64,000 nt of DNA from Humulus lupulus (GCF_963169125.1 NC_084802.1:23715107-23779106); one strand, 5' to 3'; shown: positions 46,441-58,690, numbered from the stretch's first letter. Program-made: numbers and translations. The notes: generated by a model not told the origin, from the sequence alone.

Positions 46441-46944
46441 TTATATGAATGGTATGCATGCATGAGTAGGGTTATTACTGCTAGACATGCTTATTATGGT
46501 TTGGTAACGTGTTATTCACTGCTTATGAGCATGTTTAAGTTTTCTTGTTGGGCCTTGGCTCACGGGTGCTATGTGGTGCAGGTAAGGGGAAAGGGAAACT
46601 GGACCACCCATGAGTTGGAGAGCTTCGATGACGACGTGTATATATGTGACCGCTCGAAAGACTAGGGCTAAACCCTATTTTTGCCGCTTAGGTCGGCTGG
46701 TTATAACTTTTGAGTTGTAATTACCCTTTTGGAACTGTAAACAACTTTGTAAATGTTTATTATGGGATCTCATGTGCAACTTAACGTTTTAACGAAATAA
46801 CCATTCCTTTTGATTGAAATTTTTAACCCTAAACCGTTAATCACGTTTAGTACACGTTTATGGTCAAATGAATCGTTTAGTGAGCCTAACACAATTTAAA
46901 ATACATAGTGTAACGGTTTTGGCTAACGAGGGCATTACAATAAC

Positions 46945-47519
46945 ACTAGTATATATAGGCAATTAGCTAGGACATAAAATATGTTTTAGTTTCCCATTTT
47001 ACTTTTAATTATTTAATAATTATAATTAATTAAGGGGAATTTGAGTATTGATGCATAAAAGGAGGTCCTATAACAAAATTATTCCATGCTAATTAAACAT
47101 CACCCTTTTATTCTAGTATTCTCCTAGATTCCCAAAATGCCCCTAACATAAATTTCCATCTCTCTATCTCTCACATTTTCCCTTCTCTCAAGCTCTCTCA
47201 CTTAAAAAAAACTAGGCAACCACCATGTATTATCTTGATCTATAATAATTTTGGAGCTCATCTAATCAAAGATTTGAAGTTGTTCTTTGTGCAAGTTTTG
47301 AATCCTATCAAGGCAAGAAACTCCATTTTGGGTTTGGGATCTAGTGGCACAAATCTTATGGGTAATTATATTTTCATTATATGTAGTGAGGAAACTTGTT
47401 TATTTACATTGCTTTAACTATTTTGAACATATTTGTATATGCGTTTTGGATTTTTTTTACAGTTTCACAATCGGATTAGAACTGAGTTTTTCTGGGTTCT
47501 TTGTTTGCCTCGATAAGTT
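46945..47519. other. No gene recognised
   Basis: AT-rich, with a CT-rich leader-like stretch at about 47150-47205. It may be the right half of the LTR fragment at 44206 or the 5' flank of the MULE. I see no conserved frame. Confidence 0.4.
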
Positions 47520-47935
47520 TCGATGAAACTCAACATACCTCGATTACCCTCGATATTCCTCGATGGACCTTAATAGGGACCCGTAGTGTACTATAGATGA
47601 CCACCTCGATGTACCTCGATATGTAGAGAAAATTTTCCATACTTGGCCACCTCGATTCGCCTTAATTGTCCTCGATGGACCTTGATAGGGACCTGAAGTG
47701 TCCTATTGATGACTACCTTGATGGTCCTTGATGGACCTCTATATGTAGGGAAAATTTCCCATACTTGGCCACCTCGATTAGCCTCGATTGTCCTCGATGG
47801 AACTCGATAGGGACCCGAAGTGTCCTATAGATGACCACCTCGATTAACCTCGATGGTCCTCGATATGTAGAAAAAATTTCCCATACTTGGCCACCTCGAC
47901 TAGACTTGACGGTCCTCGATGGAACTTGATATTTT
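47520..47935. repeat. CCTCGAT array upstream of the MULE transposase
   Basis: More than 20 copies of CCTCGAT-like 7-mers, organised in larger units of roughly 112-122 bp (phases start near 47596, 47708 and 47830). Each larger unit includes ATATGTAGRGAAAATTT and CCATACTTGGCCACC blocks. A related array in opposite orientation lies at 60918-61330. Confidence 0.85.
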
Positions 47936-48291
47936 GCAGTTTTTTATGTTATTAAATTTTTTACTTTTTTGTTTTGTTTTTTTTGTCAGTACATATTCGA
48001 CTATTTCTATATTTGTTGCATACAATGGTGTTTGAGAACTGTTATATAAGGATTGGATTTTCCGAGATGCTGAAAATCAAGTTCTCCTTTTGGAGAAGAG
48101 TGTGACGTACGAGCAACTGGTTGAAATTCTATATGATGAGCCTTAAGTTGATAAATGTGTATACGACTTAAAACTTGAGGTCCCATACACATGCCTCTAA
48201 CAACCCTTCAAACCTACCGTTATGAAAAATGATAGGCATGTTTGTGCATTCATGGACTTAGCATCGAAATCTGTTAACAAGATGATTCCTC

Positions 48292-50752
48292 TGTTAGGAA
48301 ACTTATACATGATCTTTATTTATTTTCATGTAGATCTTGTTTACCCGAAAAATGGCTACTGATGATGTGGCAAGGATTTCTTACACGTGGTTGGCACGTG
48401 GCGGAGGTGCTGTTCGACTATCGACCAGAGGCACATCGCTTCGTCGGGCTTAACTATTAGATACAATCAGGCTGGTCGTATAATTTGATTTATTTCCTTC
48501 TAAGATTGTGATCCTATAATAATTGTATTGAATATTTCCTCTTTATGACCTTGATATGCTGTTATTAAGGAAAGTTAAGGCCCATGTAACCCTCCTTGAG
48601 CCTATAAATATGCATGAAATAGCTCAAGGAATGGACTTTTGATCTCTGAATCTTTTTGCTAAGTATTGAGAGAAAGAGAGCTATAGTGTGATTATTCATA
48701 GTTTTATTGTAATTCCTTCAAGGTTTGTGAAACTCAAGAACCCTAGTTCTTTGATCACGGCTTTGAGATTCAATATTAATAATAGCACTAAGTGGACGTA
48801 GGTCATTACCATTCTTTGGGGCTGAACCACTATAAATCCTTGGTGTTTTATTCTTTTCCATTAGATTAAATTCTTAATTGTCATTTTATCTTTTGTCGTA
48901 TATTTGACTCTGTGTCGTTGGCCAAATCAAGGTTCAACATATCTAATATTAAACAAGTTAATATTAGACAACCTAGAACATGTTTCTAAAATTGAATTCA
49001 AAGAGAAATAATGATAAGAATACTTACATTATACGCAGCGGAATAATAGAGTCATTCCTTCAGTTTCTCTAACCCTTGTATCATTTCCGTCGCAGAGTAT
49101 TACCAAGAAACTGAACCGATCTTCAATTTTCTTCACAGCCTTCCAAAGTATTCTTAGAATCACCTAGACTAGAGTGGAAAATTCTCAACACATGAGATAG
49201 ATACAGAGAGAAGAAGAGAAAAGAACAATGAGGCTCAGAAAAATGACTTATGTTTAGAGAGAATCTAAAACCTATCAGCAACTTGTGATTCAGAAATCTG
49301 TGTTTTGACTTCTGATTTCAACTCTCTCTTAACATTCCTTTTATAGACTCAATTAGGTCATTTATTTAATTAAAAAATCAATAAAATAATATCCAATTAA
49401 CAGCCCTAGGTCGAAATTATCATGGGCTTTAGACCCGTGAAATTTCCCATTTGATTATAAGCTCATTGGACTTAAAATCAAGACCTGTATTATTTTCTAT
49501 TGATTTAATTAATTAAACGAGTATTCAAATCCTTTTCAAATTAATTATTTATAATTTTAACCTTGATTTAAACTTATTTATTAATTTAGATACCGATTTA
49601 TCTTAATTAATAAATCTGCCCTAATTTCTCTTTTCTTCTCTAAATTGTACAACTCTGTGGAACTATCCAAAATTGGCCTGGTTAAATTTGATAATTCTAA
49701 TTGATAACTAAATCAATTAATTGAGACTATCTAGATGATTTTATCCAAGGTACAGTGGGGACCATGGGCCTATGAAATCAAGCTCCAATAAGTTATCATA
49801 AATCTAACAAATAAATTTACTAACTTATTAATTCCTCGTGACTCCACTAAAGACTCAGAATTGCACTCTTGAATTCATAGAACGCTCTATAAAAAATATA
49901 GATACGCTATTAATTATCCATTGTTACAACCATAATTGTCACTCAAGCCTCTATAGACGGTCTACAATGAGATAGGACTAAAATATCGTTTTACCTCTCA
50001 TTGTATTTTATCCTTAAACACTTAGTTCCTTGTAAATGATATTTCAGTAAACTAATATTAATTACTGAAATGAGATCTCTATCATTTAACATCTTGAACC
50101 AAACTAAAAGGAAACCATCATTTCACTTATTCATCAGAAGTTATGGATGTTCATATCTATGATTAGCACTCCCACTCAATTATACTACCGAGTTCCCAAG
50201 ATGTAAGAATGGGCTAGTCCGTAGGGTAAGCTGGTAACAAACAAGTCAAAGAACTCAAATAATATAATCAGTTAGAATACTAACCACTCAGAATTGAGAT
50301 TGAATTGACCTATAGTCAACTATATGATATGACTAGAATGGATAACAACGGTATGTTTACTTATCCTATTAACTGTAAATATCGGACTAGTCCGATGTAA
50401 CAAATACATTCGATCTTATCTACTTTGCTAATGTTCTGGAAAGAACATAACACTGCAATGTGTAAGTAGATCATATCGTAGATTGTCAAGTCAGTGTAAA
50501 TCCTGTGCACTGACTAATCTTAGGACTAACTTATTTTGATCATATAATCATATTTATATTCCACTGTGATTACATCACTATAAATACGATTAGCTATATG
50601 CTCGAGATTTAATATAAGTTAAACAAATAATCATGAAAATAAAACATGTGAGAAAAGTGATTGACCAAGTCAAAAATGATTTATATTCTTTTATTGATAA
50701 TAAATGAGATTACAAAGAAATTAGGTTTTAATTAGGGCATAAAACCACAACA
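48292..50752 (-). mobile_element. Copia-type solo LTR inside the MULE transposase, itself interrupted
   Basis: On the minus strand it starts TGTTGTGGTTTTATG (at 50752) and ends CCTAACA (at 48292). A perfect tcctc flanks it (48287-48291 and 50753-50757). About 1.85 kb once the inner 602-bp LTR is removed. Same broad family as 37502 and 52254 (GCAGCGGAA and TCTCAACACATGAGA blocks). No coding sequence. Confidence 0.87.
48338..48939 (+). mobile_element. Short solo LTR (602 bp) nested in the copia-type LTR
   Basis: Starts TGTTTACCCG and ends GGTTCAACA, flanked by gatct (48333-48337) and tatct (48940-48944), a duplication with one mismatch. Has TATAAATA at 48603-48610 and a leader ending in ATTCTTGG-type sequence. 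The superfamily is not certain; gypsy is my guess. Confidence 0.72.
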
Positions 50753-52253
50753 TCCTCCATGCGCAACATTGGTTAAGAAGGATTGTTTAGGAAATGCTTC
50801 AGCCTCTCCCAGCATTAATAAAGAAGTTTGATTTGAAGAGAACATTTCTCCCCCATGTCATGATTTTAGGGGAACTCAAAGTGAGGTTGGGACATTTGTT
50901 CTAGAGACAAATCCAAACGTTATTGTCCATGATGATATCCTTGTTAGAGGTCTGCCATATGTTCTTAACACAACGGAGTATGAGCCCTATGGCTACGATC
51001 CTTATGTCTACAATGATCTAGTTGCTAATGCAGCATTAGTTGATGGTCTAGATATTAGGGCAGATTTTCCAACGCAGAGTTCAAATGTTATGGTAGTTGA
51101 GGAATGCAGAAGAGAAGATCAACAAACACTTGGGACCAGTAGTAGTCGTTCGGGTCCATGTAGAACTGAAGATAGCAATATATGGAGCTCTCCTTTGGAC
51201 TTAGGTGAAGATCGTAGAACTTGGAGTGCTCCCATGTTTACCAAAGAATATATAGAGGCTTCACATCGATATCATCCTTCCTCAACAACACATCTTCAGG
51301 AGAATTGCACCTTGGCAAGTTCTTTCAGAACAAGCTCGAATTAAAAACCAAGGCGACCATCTTTGCGATGAAGAATAATTTTGAGTTTATGGTGAAGAAA
51401 TCTGGTACTGATATGTGGTAAATTACCTGCAAGGATCCTGATTGTGGTTGGAGATTGAGGGGAAAGAAAAAAAATGTGGTCTGAAATGTTTGAGATTACT
51501 GTCTACAACAATGTACACACTTTCTCATAATAAATCTAAGAGAAGGACCACTGTAATGCCCAAAATCCCTAACGCGGTTTAATGGCTGGATTAGTAGGCC
51601 GGGAGGGCCATAACTGTTTAATTATGCCATTAAATGATTATATGCATGTATATGTGAATTATATTATAATATGATGTTAAATGCATGCATGTGGGTCCAC
51701 ATTTCATTACAGGGGTGTTTTGGTAATTTGGCCCATTGAGGGCATAATTGTATATTTGTATGCATGTCGGTGACCTATTATTGAGATCACATTATAATGT
51801 GGGTTTGTTTGAACTATTCGGCATGAGACGATCTTGGAATATTAATTAGCGGTCTAGTCATAACAGGTTTAAGTTCAGGGCTCGGGATGAGTCTCGGGGT
51901 GATTTTAATGATTAGAATGTTGCCGGGAATTAAAGGGTAACAGGATGTGAATTATTGGTGTTTCAGAATATCGAGAATAGTGGGAATTGGAGAGCGTTAA
52001 TTATGATTAACGAGATAGGTTAGAAATACCAATTTTTCCCTTGGGAGCCTTTAGAAACCCTTAACTGACCTAGGGGTATTTTGGCCTTTTCACCCCTAGG
52101 ATAGATATAAGCCATTGAAGGCTGTAGAAAGGTAGTGAAAACAGAGCATAAGTTGAAGCTTCTCCCGTACCTTTTCTCCTTCTGTTTTCTTTGTGATTTT
52201 TGAGCCATTTTGGAGGATTCAAGCTTGGGAAGTAAGTCTTGGGAGCTTGGGAG

Positions 52254-54129
52254 TGTTGGTTTTAATTGATTAAATCAGAGATTATACACAGCGGAACAAC
52301 AATCAAATTGTCAGTTTAATCTCAAAAGATTTCTAGATCTACTTCTTCACATGCATATATATATATTGAATCAAAGACATGAATAGAAAAATTACCTCAG
52401 GTCCTTCCTTGCTGCTATCTTTTTGTATGGCTAAATCCTTGAGATCTCACACCAAGATCATCCAAAATATTCTCAGCACACAAAGAACGAGTGTGGGCTC
52501 GCTATACAAACAATTGGCAAAAAATTATTTATCAGATGTTCTCAACACATGAGATCTGATAAAGTTTGGACCTAGGTTTTGTGAAGAACAGTGACTTTTG
52601 TTTGTATCACTGTTCTCTTTCTCTGAGAGAGATTTCTAGATATTTTTCTATTCCTGAAAAAGTTACGTTCTGTAAAACTAATATCATATATTTAATATAT
52701 CCAATATATTAAAATATTTGTTATTTTAAACAAATTCAAAATAACTGATCAGTTATCAGATTTTTGTTTAAATAATAATATTTTAATCATATTAAAATAT
52801 CTCATTATTTATTTAATATTTAAATAACTAAAATTGTGGAATCAAGAAACTGAACACACTCTCTTATGCGTGTAGCACATGCTAGTGATGGCATGTGATT
52901 TTTCCCAATTTTTATTATTATTTAAATACCAAAAATCTCAAAAATAAATTAATTCAAAATTAATTATATTTTTGTTAAATCAAATAATTAATTAATTCTT
53001 AATTAATTAATTACACATAATTAAACAATAATTATGTTTGATACACAGAAAACTATTTTACTTATCACATAAGTCCTTTTTGCCCATTTTTGTGTTTACC
53101 TTTGTCAGTGTTTGTTTGAGCCATTTCGGGGACCATGGACCTATAACATTAAGCTCCAATAAATAAACTAAATAATTAAACTCTTTAATTATAATAGTTA
53201 ATTTATTAATTCTGATATTACTCCACTATAAATTCAGAATTGCACTATTTATGTTATAGATATACTTTTACAGAAATCTTTTCTTAAGTCGTCCATTGAT
53301 ATAACCATCTTACAATAGTTCAACCCTCTAATTAATTAGTTCATAAATTAGAATGGAAGAATTACCATTTTACCTTTCTAATTTACTTCTTATTCCTTAA
53401 GTACCATTAATTCACTAGTGAATAATTAATCTATAATCTAATTATAGATTTGAGCTCAAAATTATTCAGTTCCAGAATTAACCCTTAAGGGAACTAATAT
53501 ACGATCCGTTAGGAACGATTAGATTCTGTATTGTTGATACATGTTCCCAGCCATCCATGATATTAAATCTGCAAAACAAAAGTCACTAGCCTCATTCTTT
53601 GAAGAGACCTTAACGAATGAATCAAAAGATTTAATAAACATGAACAGGAGTTCATGAACACTCAGGATTTAGGTTGATCTATAAATGATCATCAGTTATG
53701 ATATGAATTACAAGTCTTTATTGTTAAATGGTTTTTTGGATAAAGACTTTAATTCATATCGGTTCATGTCATATATAATCATATTATATAAAACACCTTT
53801 ACCGAGATGTCTTTCCACATCAATAATCTGAATTTAGATTATTTGTATCATTATGATACTCAGTAAACCGTACTTACAACTCCAATTAAAGAATTCCATA
53901 ACTTTAATTTGTTGTTGCTGACTATTTTTATTCATTCATGTGGTCATAATTCTCTCGTACTAATACAAGATCACATCCTCAATAATGAATATGGAATTTT
54001 TCTGATATTTACAAAATTATTCAAACAATAATTTAACAATCTAAATATAACAATAATAATAAACTATTGCATTTATTTATTCACAGAAAAACAAATGTCT
54101 TTACATGCTTTTAGGACACACTCCTAACA
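52254..54129 (-). mobile_element. Copia-type solo LTR (1.88 kb) nested in the gypsy-type LTR
   Basis: On the minus strand starts TGTTAGGAGTGTGTCC (from 54129) and ends AAACCAACA (at 52254). Perfect gggag on both sides (52249-52253 and 54130-54134). Same family as 37502-39605, opposite strand. No coding sequence. Confidence 0.88.
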
Positions 54130-54414
54130 GGGAGTGTGTTCCACCATTGGAGAGCATCATAATCTGAGCTTGTGGTAAGTTTCTAGCCATTAAAATCCCT
54201 GCTTTGCTCTGTTTTAGCTCTGGTTTTCAGTTGGGATTTCTAGGTTGAATGATTGGTTTTGTTGGGAGTTTTGGCTAGGGTTCTTGTGGTTGTGATGCTT
54301 GGGGTATGCGAGAATGGTTTTTGGGTTCATTTGGCATCAAAAATGGGATTTGGAAGCATTGGAATCGAGTTAGAACTGAAGGAGTCGAAGAAGGAGGTTT
54401 CAGGGGAGAATCAG

Positions 54415-54540
54415 TCTAGGGGTAGCGCTACAGCGCCCATCAGAGGGCGCTATAGCACTACACAGGATAAATGTTGGGCAGTTGGGTGTTCTGAGTATAG
54501 CGCTGGGGCGCTAGGGAGCAATGCTGTAGCGCTGCTCTGT
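54415..54540. repeat. GC-rich module in the 51552 LTR, AGCGCT type
   Basis: Cores TAGCGCTACAGCGCCC, GGGCGCTATAGCAC, TAGCGCTGGGGCGCTAG and TGTAGCGCTGC. It lies where the closely related 994 LTR has CCGCGG cores. Confidence 0.7.
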
Positions 54541-54904
54541 TCCTCCAGAATCCCGTTTTGAGTGTTTTTAAGGGTTTTTGGCTCGAGGTTTCAATCCTTA
54601 AGGCCCGAGGTCGAATCTACTCACCATGTGGGCACGTTTTGAGGTCCCGAGAGTGGAGTTTAGGTTTAAGACCATTTCATTGTTGATTTTCATTAATGGA
54701 GGTTATAATTGGTTGTGATTAGGTAACCACTAAGGGATCAAAAGGTCGATCGTTCTCAGGAGTCGTTCTTATTATATTTCTCGCCCGAACCAGAGGTAAG
54801 AAAACTGCACCCTGTGTATATGACATGCATGATTGTTGTTGAGGCATGTTGGTTGATAAATGTGGACATTGATTGCATATTAAATGCTAGCGGATGTTGT
54901 TTAC

Positions 54905-55390
54905 TTGTGTATGGCACTGATTAGTCAGGGGCGGCACTGGTCGCGTATCACTGACCTAAGAGTCAGAAACGGCATAAGCGTCCTGAATGCAGGGCTGAAT
55001 GAAGATTAGATCTAATCGATATCAGCGTTGAATGACTCTAAGGCATTAATTCTGGACTAACCCTAAGGTCGATGAAACTTATATGCGCTTGACTAGTCTA
55101 GGACTAGTTACTCAGAGCCTAAGGCCTAGGTGACTGCTTGTCACATGGCTAGGGAATAGTGTTCCATTGTTATGACTCTATGGTCATGAGGTAGGTTATG
55201 TTGGTGACTAGTCATCATGCACCTAACCTGTTTAAGCTAGTGAAAGGACCACTTATCTCTAAAGCCCGGTGACCCTATTGTCACATGGCTATTGAGAACT
55301 GAACCCACCTTAGTGACTTTTCCAATTGTCACTTACCTATTTTGGATTGAAAGTCCTGAATGATTATTATGATCATTGTTGATATTATAT
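54905..55390. repeat. Dyad run in the 51552 LTR
   Basis: Corresponds to 2347-2800. Preserved stems include CTGAC-6-GTCAG, GATTAGATCTAATC, ACTAGTC-3-GACTAGT, GTGAC-5-GTCAC, GGAA-5-TTCC, ATGAC-6-GTCAT, TGACTAGTCA, GTGAC-6-GTCAC and AATGA-9-TCATT. Some have lost pairing (the ATGAC/GTCAT pair near 54970). Confidence 0.75.
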
Positions 55391-55785
55391 CATGCTATAT
55401 TGTGTTTTCTTGCTGGGCCTTGGCTCATGGGTACTATGTGGTGCAGGTAAAGGGAAAGAAAATCTCACCCAGCCTTGAGGGGAGAACTTAGGTGGTGATG
55501 TGTACATATGCGGCCGCTTGACCACCACGGCCAAGGAGTTCTCAGAGGAACTAGGGGGTTTACCCTATTTTTGCCGCTTAGGTCGGCGGGTTTGTAAATT
55601 TGAAACAGTAATGACCATTTTGAGTTGTAAATAACTTGTAAATGTTTTTGATGGGCCCATGAACAGTTTTATGTTATATCGTAGTCATGCATCTTAATCA
55701 TTAAAATCACATATAATCTCCAGTATGCCCTCCAGGCACACTAATCAAGGCCCTTAAGCCTAATTAGTGAATTTGGGTCGTTACA

Positions 55786-57966
55786 ATAATAATCCATATC
55801 CATTCGAGAGGCGAGGGGTTGATGATTTGGGTTATAGTGATTTTGACGATCATCCTATGGAATTGCTCGATGAAGCACAAGAAGAGTTTGTTGATGATCC
55901 TTCAAAATTTGATAAATTGGTTAGAGATGCAGATAAACCATTATTCAATGGTTGTCTGAAACAAAGATTACCAACGATGGTAAAATTTTACAACATAAAA
56001 GCAGAAAATGGAGTTAGTGATAAATGTTTTAGTCAATTTTTAGCTGCTTTTAAAGAGATTTTGCCGTCAAAAAATTGCTTCCCTGAGTCTACGTATGAAG
56101 TGAAGAAAACTTTAAATTGCATAGGCTTGAAGTATGAGAAGATCCATGCATGTCCGAACGATTGTGTGTTATATCGTAAAGAGTATGCAGACATGGACAC
56201 TTGCCTAGAATGTGATTCACCCTGCTACAAACCTAACAAGAGTAAGGAGATTAGGAAACTTATTCCTCAGAAAGTGATGTGGTACTTGCCTTTGATTCCG
56301 CGGCTTAAGCGATTATATCGAAGTGCAGAACACTCTAAAAACTTAATATGGCATGAGACTAGGCGAGTGAAAGATGGTAAACTTTGACATCCTGCAGATT
56401 CGCAGGCTTGGAAAAAAGTTAATAACTTAAATCCATAATTTAAAACTGAAGCAAGACATCTTCGTCTAGATATAGCTGCCGATGGTGTAAATCCACATAA
56501 ATCTCTAAGTAGTAGGCATAGTTCGTGGCCTGTCTTCCTTGTTATGTACAATCTTCCTCCGTGGTTAGTGATGAGAAGAAAGTTTTTGATGCTCACGTTA
56601 ATGATTTTCAGGCCCAAAACAACCGGGACACGATATAGATGTTTATTTGGCACCATTAATTGATGATTTGAAAGATTTGTATGAAAATGGTGTTGAGGCA
56701 TATGACGGTTTTAAGAAAGAAGTCTTTAACTTAAAAGCTGTTTTATTGTGGACTGTTAATGATTTCCCAGCTTATGGTAATCTATCAGGGTTAAGCACAA
56801 AAAGTTACCAGGGATGTCCAATATGTTGCACTAACACAAAGGTTATTCGTCTGTCTAATGGGCACAAAATTTGTTATATGGGTCATAGACGATATTTGCC
56901 CCTAAATCATCATTATAGGGACAAAAAAAAAAGCATTTGATGGTGATAAAGAACAAGGTGTTGCTCCTTTGCCACTTTCGGGGCAACAAATTCTTAAAGA
57001 AGTAGAGAAAATTGATTTCAAGTATGGAAAAATGCAGAAAAATAAGAAAGTAAGTGGATGTTTCCAAAGGAAATCAATTTTAAACTTTTATTAGAGTAGT
57101 GATTTTCTTTTTGTTGTTTAAACTTTTTGTTATTTCTTTTATGTTTCAGTAATCACATAGAGTTATTACGGTCGATGATTCCAAACAAGATTAAAAATAA
57201 ACAAAAATGGGTTATAGATGAGCATAATAAAACATTTTGCCAGTGGCTGAAGAATACAATTTTGAAGAAGTTGGGAGAAAAAAATCATGGACTATCGACT
57301 GAGTTGAAGCGCATATCTCTTGGAGCAAGCATTGATGTAATAAAGCATCAAGCTTACATTGTTGAAGGGAAACGATTTCATACTAAGTCAAGAGATGATG
57401 CTCGGCTGGTTCAAAATAGTGGAGTAAGTGTAGTCGCAGAAGCTATGCATTTTTCCAGTGCAAAAGATAATAACCCAATTTCAGGCACAATGACATACTA
57501 CGGGGTTGTTGAAGAAATATGGGAGCTAGATTATTCATTATTTAGTATTCCTCTTCTTAAATGTTCTTGGGTAGACAACAATACTGGAGTTAAAACTGAC
57601 GAACTTGGATTCACTCTGGTTGATTTAAGCAAGAAGGGAAGCAAGAACGATCCTTTTATCATGGCTTCCCAAGTGAAACAAGTGTTTTACATTCTTGATC
57701 CAGTTAATGATAAATGGTCCATTGTTTTATCAGTTCCCAAGCGGAAGTTCTCAGAAAAAGAAGAGTACGATGAAAATTATGATTTATATCATGACTGTTT
57801 CATTGCTGGACAACCGATACATGAACAAGTTGAGAATATTCAGGAACATGATAATGAAAGCGATAGCGATGATCGTGATTATCTTAGAACCGACATCGGA
57901 GAAGGAATATGGGTCGATTGTGAATTGACCAGAAATAAAATAAGAAAAAGAAGAAAACATGTTTAG
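55786..57966 (+). pseudogene. CACTA TNP2-type transposase, broken
   Basis: Contains the Transposase_21-type core: RLPTMVKFYNIKAENGVSD, CPNDCVLYRKEY, PQKVMWYLPLIPRLKRLY, then WPVFLVMYNLPPW and LIDDLKDLYENGV, LLWTVNDFPAYGNLSG, GHRRYLPLNH. The C-terminal DUF4216-like part follows (about 57500-57720: IWELDY, CSWVDNNTGVKTDELGFTLVDL, FIMASQVKQVFY) and an acidic end. Defects: TGA at about 56386 and TAA at about 56437, a frameshift near 56610, another in an A10 run at 56923-56932, and loss of the central segment at about 57080-57150. TNP2 would bind and cut the element ends; this copy cannot be functional. Confidence 0.88.
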
Positions 57967-57979
57967 TAAGTTATATAAT

Positions 57980-58080
57980 TCATTAATACTTGTGATTATT
58001 TATTTGTATAATGCATTAATACTTGTGATTATTTATTTGTATAATGCATTAACACTTGTGATTATTAATTTGAATGATGC
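57980..58080. repeat. Three tandem repeats of about 37 bp
   Basis: Units built from TTGTGATTATTTATTTG and ATAATGCATTAATAC, between the TNP2 end and the next CACTA coding segment. Probably intronic or spacer. Confidence 0.8.
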
Positions 58081-58082
58081 AG

Positions 58083-58690
58083 ATGGCGGATAAAAGAGAT
58101 GACAAAGAGAAACAACAAGGTCGTGGTAAAACAAGAATGAGTTACATGACCCAACAAAAAGCCAAAGGAATCAAGAAAAATCTTCAATGGAATGATTTGG
58201 GACAACCAATAGGTGATGTGTATACAAACATGATATCATATCTTGGATCTAGAGTACGAGCCACGATTTCTATCAACTCAGGTGATTGGAGGAAGGTCCA
58301 TCTTCATCTAAACACAAATCCCTATCACCAAGCCCACATTTATCATCAGTTGGATCTCACGTAGTCATCCCCGCTGAAATAACTCAACCAGAACCTTCAA
58401 ATTGGTTAACAGATAACCAATGGGACAAAATTGATCTGAGTCTAAAATTTATAGTGAAGGAGTATTATTCCAATAAAGGAATAGATGGGGTTGTACAAGT
58501 TCCCGTTGACCCAGAGTTTATAGGAGAACGCGAGGCTATCTTCATCACTTCGGAAGACGTTTATCAAGCAGCCTCCATGGATAATATTGGATCCTCAGCT
58601 ATTCTGTTTGGTATGAGGTATGTATCAATCTGTTATGTCATTACAAACTATTATAGGAGTTTGAATATATTAGATATTCATCCGTAGTGA
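58083..58690 (+). pseudogene. CACTA TNPA-like start and start of Ulp1-like gene
   Basis: 58083-58290 reads KTRMSYMTQQKAKG, LQWNDLGQPIGD and SYLGSRVRATISI, the block that opens TNPA-like CACTA proteins. A frame change near 58290 leads to a Ser-rich linker and then WLTDNQWDKIDLSLKFIVKEY and ASMDNIGSSAILFGMRY, which lead into the protease part downstream. Exon boundaries are not certain. May be one fused gene (TNPA-like region plus protease), as known from some plant CACTA elements. Confidence 0.7.

Larger units (their letters stand above)
44504..46939 (+). mobile_element. Gypsy-type solo LTR (2436 bp)
   Basis: Starts TGTAACGTCTC, ends GGCATTACA, with perfect duplication ataac at 44499-44503 and 46940-46944. 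Diverged relative of the LTRs at 994 and 51552: shared opening, GC-rich module (45450-45620), dyad run (46060-46440), the TGTGGTGCAGGTAA block (46572-46585) and the CCTATTTTTGCCGCTTAGG block (from about 46670). No internal region remains. Confidence 0.9.
47995..51551 (+). pseudogene. MULE (mudrA-type) transposase, N-terminal part, interrupted
   Basis: Coding-like segments at about 48030-48291 and 50753-51551 flank an LTR insertion. Frame joins across it (NKMIPL before, CATLVKKDCLGNAS after). The second part includes the mudrA N-terminal zinc-finger-like block LGKFFQNKLELKT, KNNFEFMVKKSGTDMW and ITCKDPDCGWRLRGK. Stops interrupt it (for example at about 48144, 50838 and 51420). The sequence stops abruptly at 51551 where a gypsy-type LTR begins. 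The catalytic DDE core is missing and only the C-terminus reappears at 60292. The protein would cut and move the MULE; this copy cannot. Confidence 0.85.
51552..55785 (+). mobile_element. Gypsy-type LTR (2.35 kb net) joining MULE to CACTA
   Basis: Starts TGTAATGCCC, ends GGTCGTTACA. The left flank (accac) is mudrA coding sequence, while the right flank (ataat) is CACTA TNP2 coding sequence, and there is no target duplication. It is close to the LTR at 994-15076. A copia-type LTR (52254-54129) is inserted in it. The missing duplication plus different flanks suggest recombination between two LTR copies (or a deletion at one end) that removed the DNA between them. Confidence 0.88.

Noticed and set aside
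47235..47526. Two 60-codon frames as a host gene 3' of the solo LTR
   Set aside because: Short, overlapping, T-rich and without conserved features; more likely MULE 5' flank.
57980..58080. Satellite DNA
   Set aside because: Only three units, confined to a spacer of the CACTA element.
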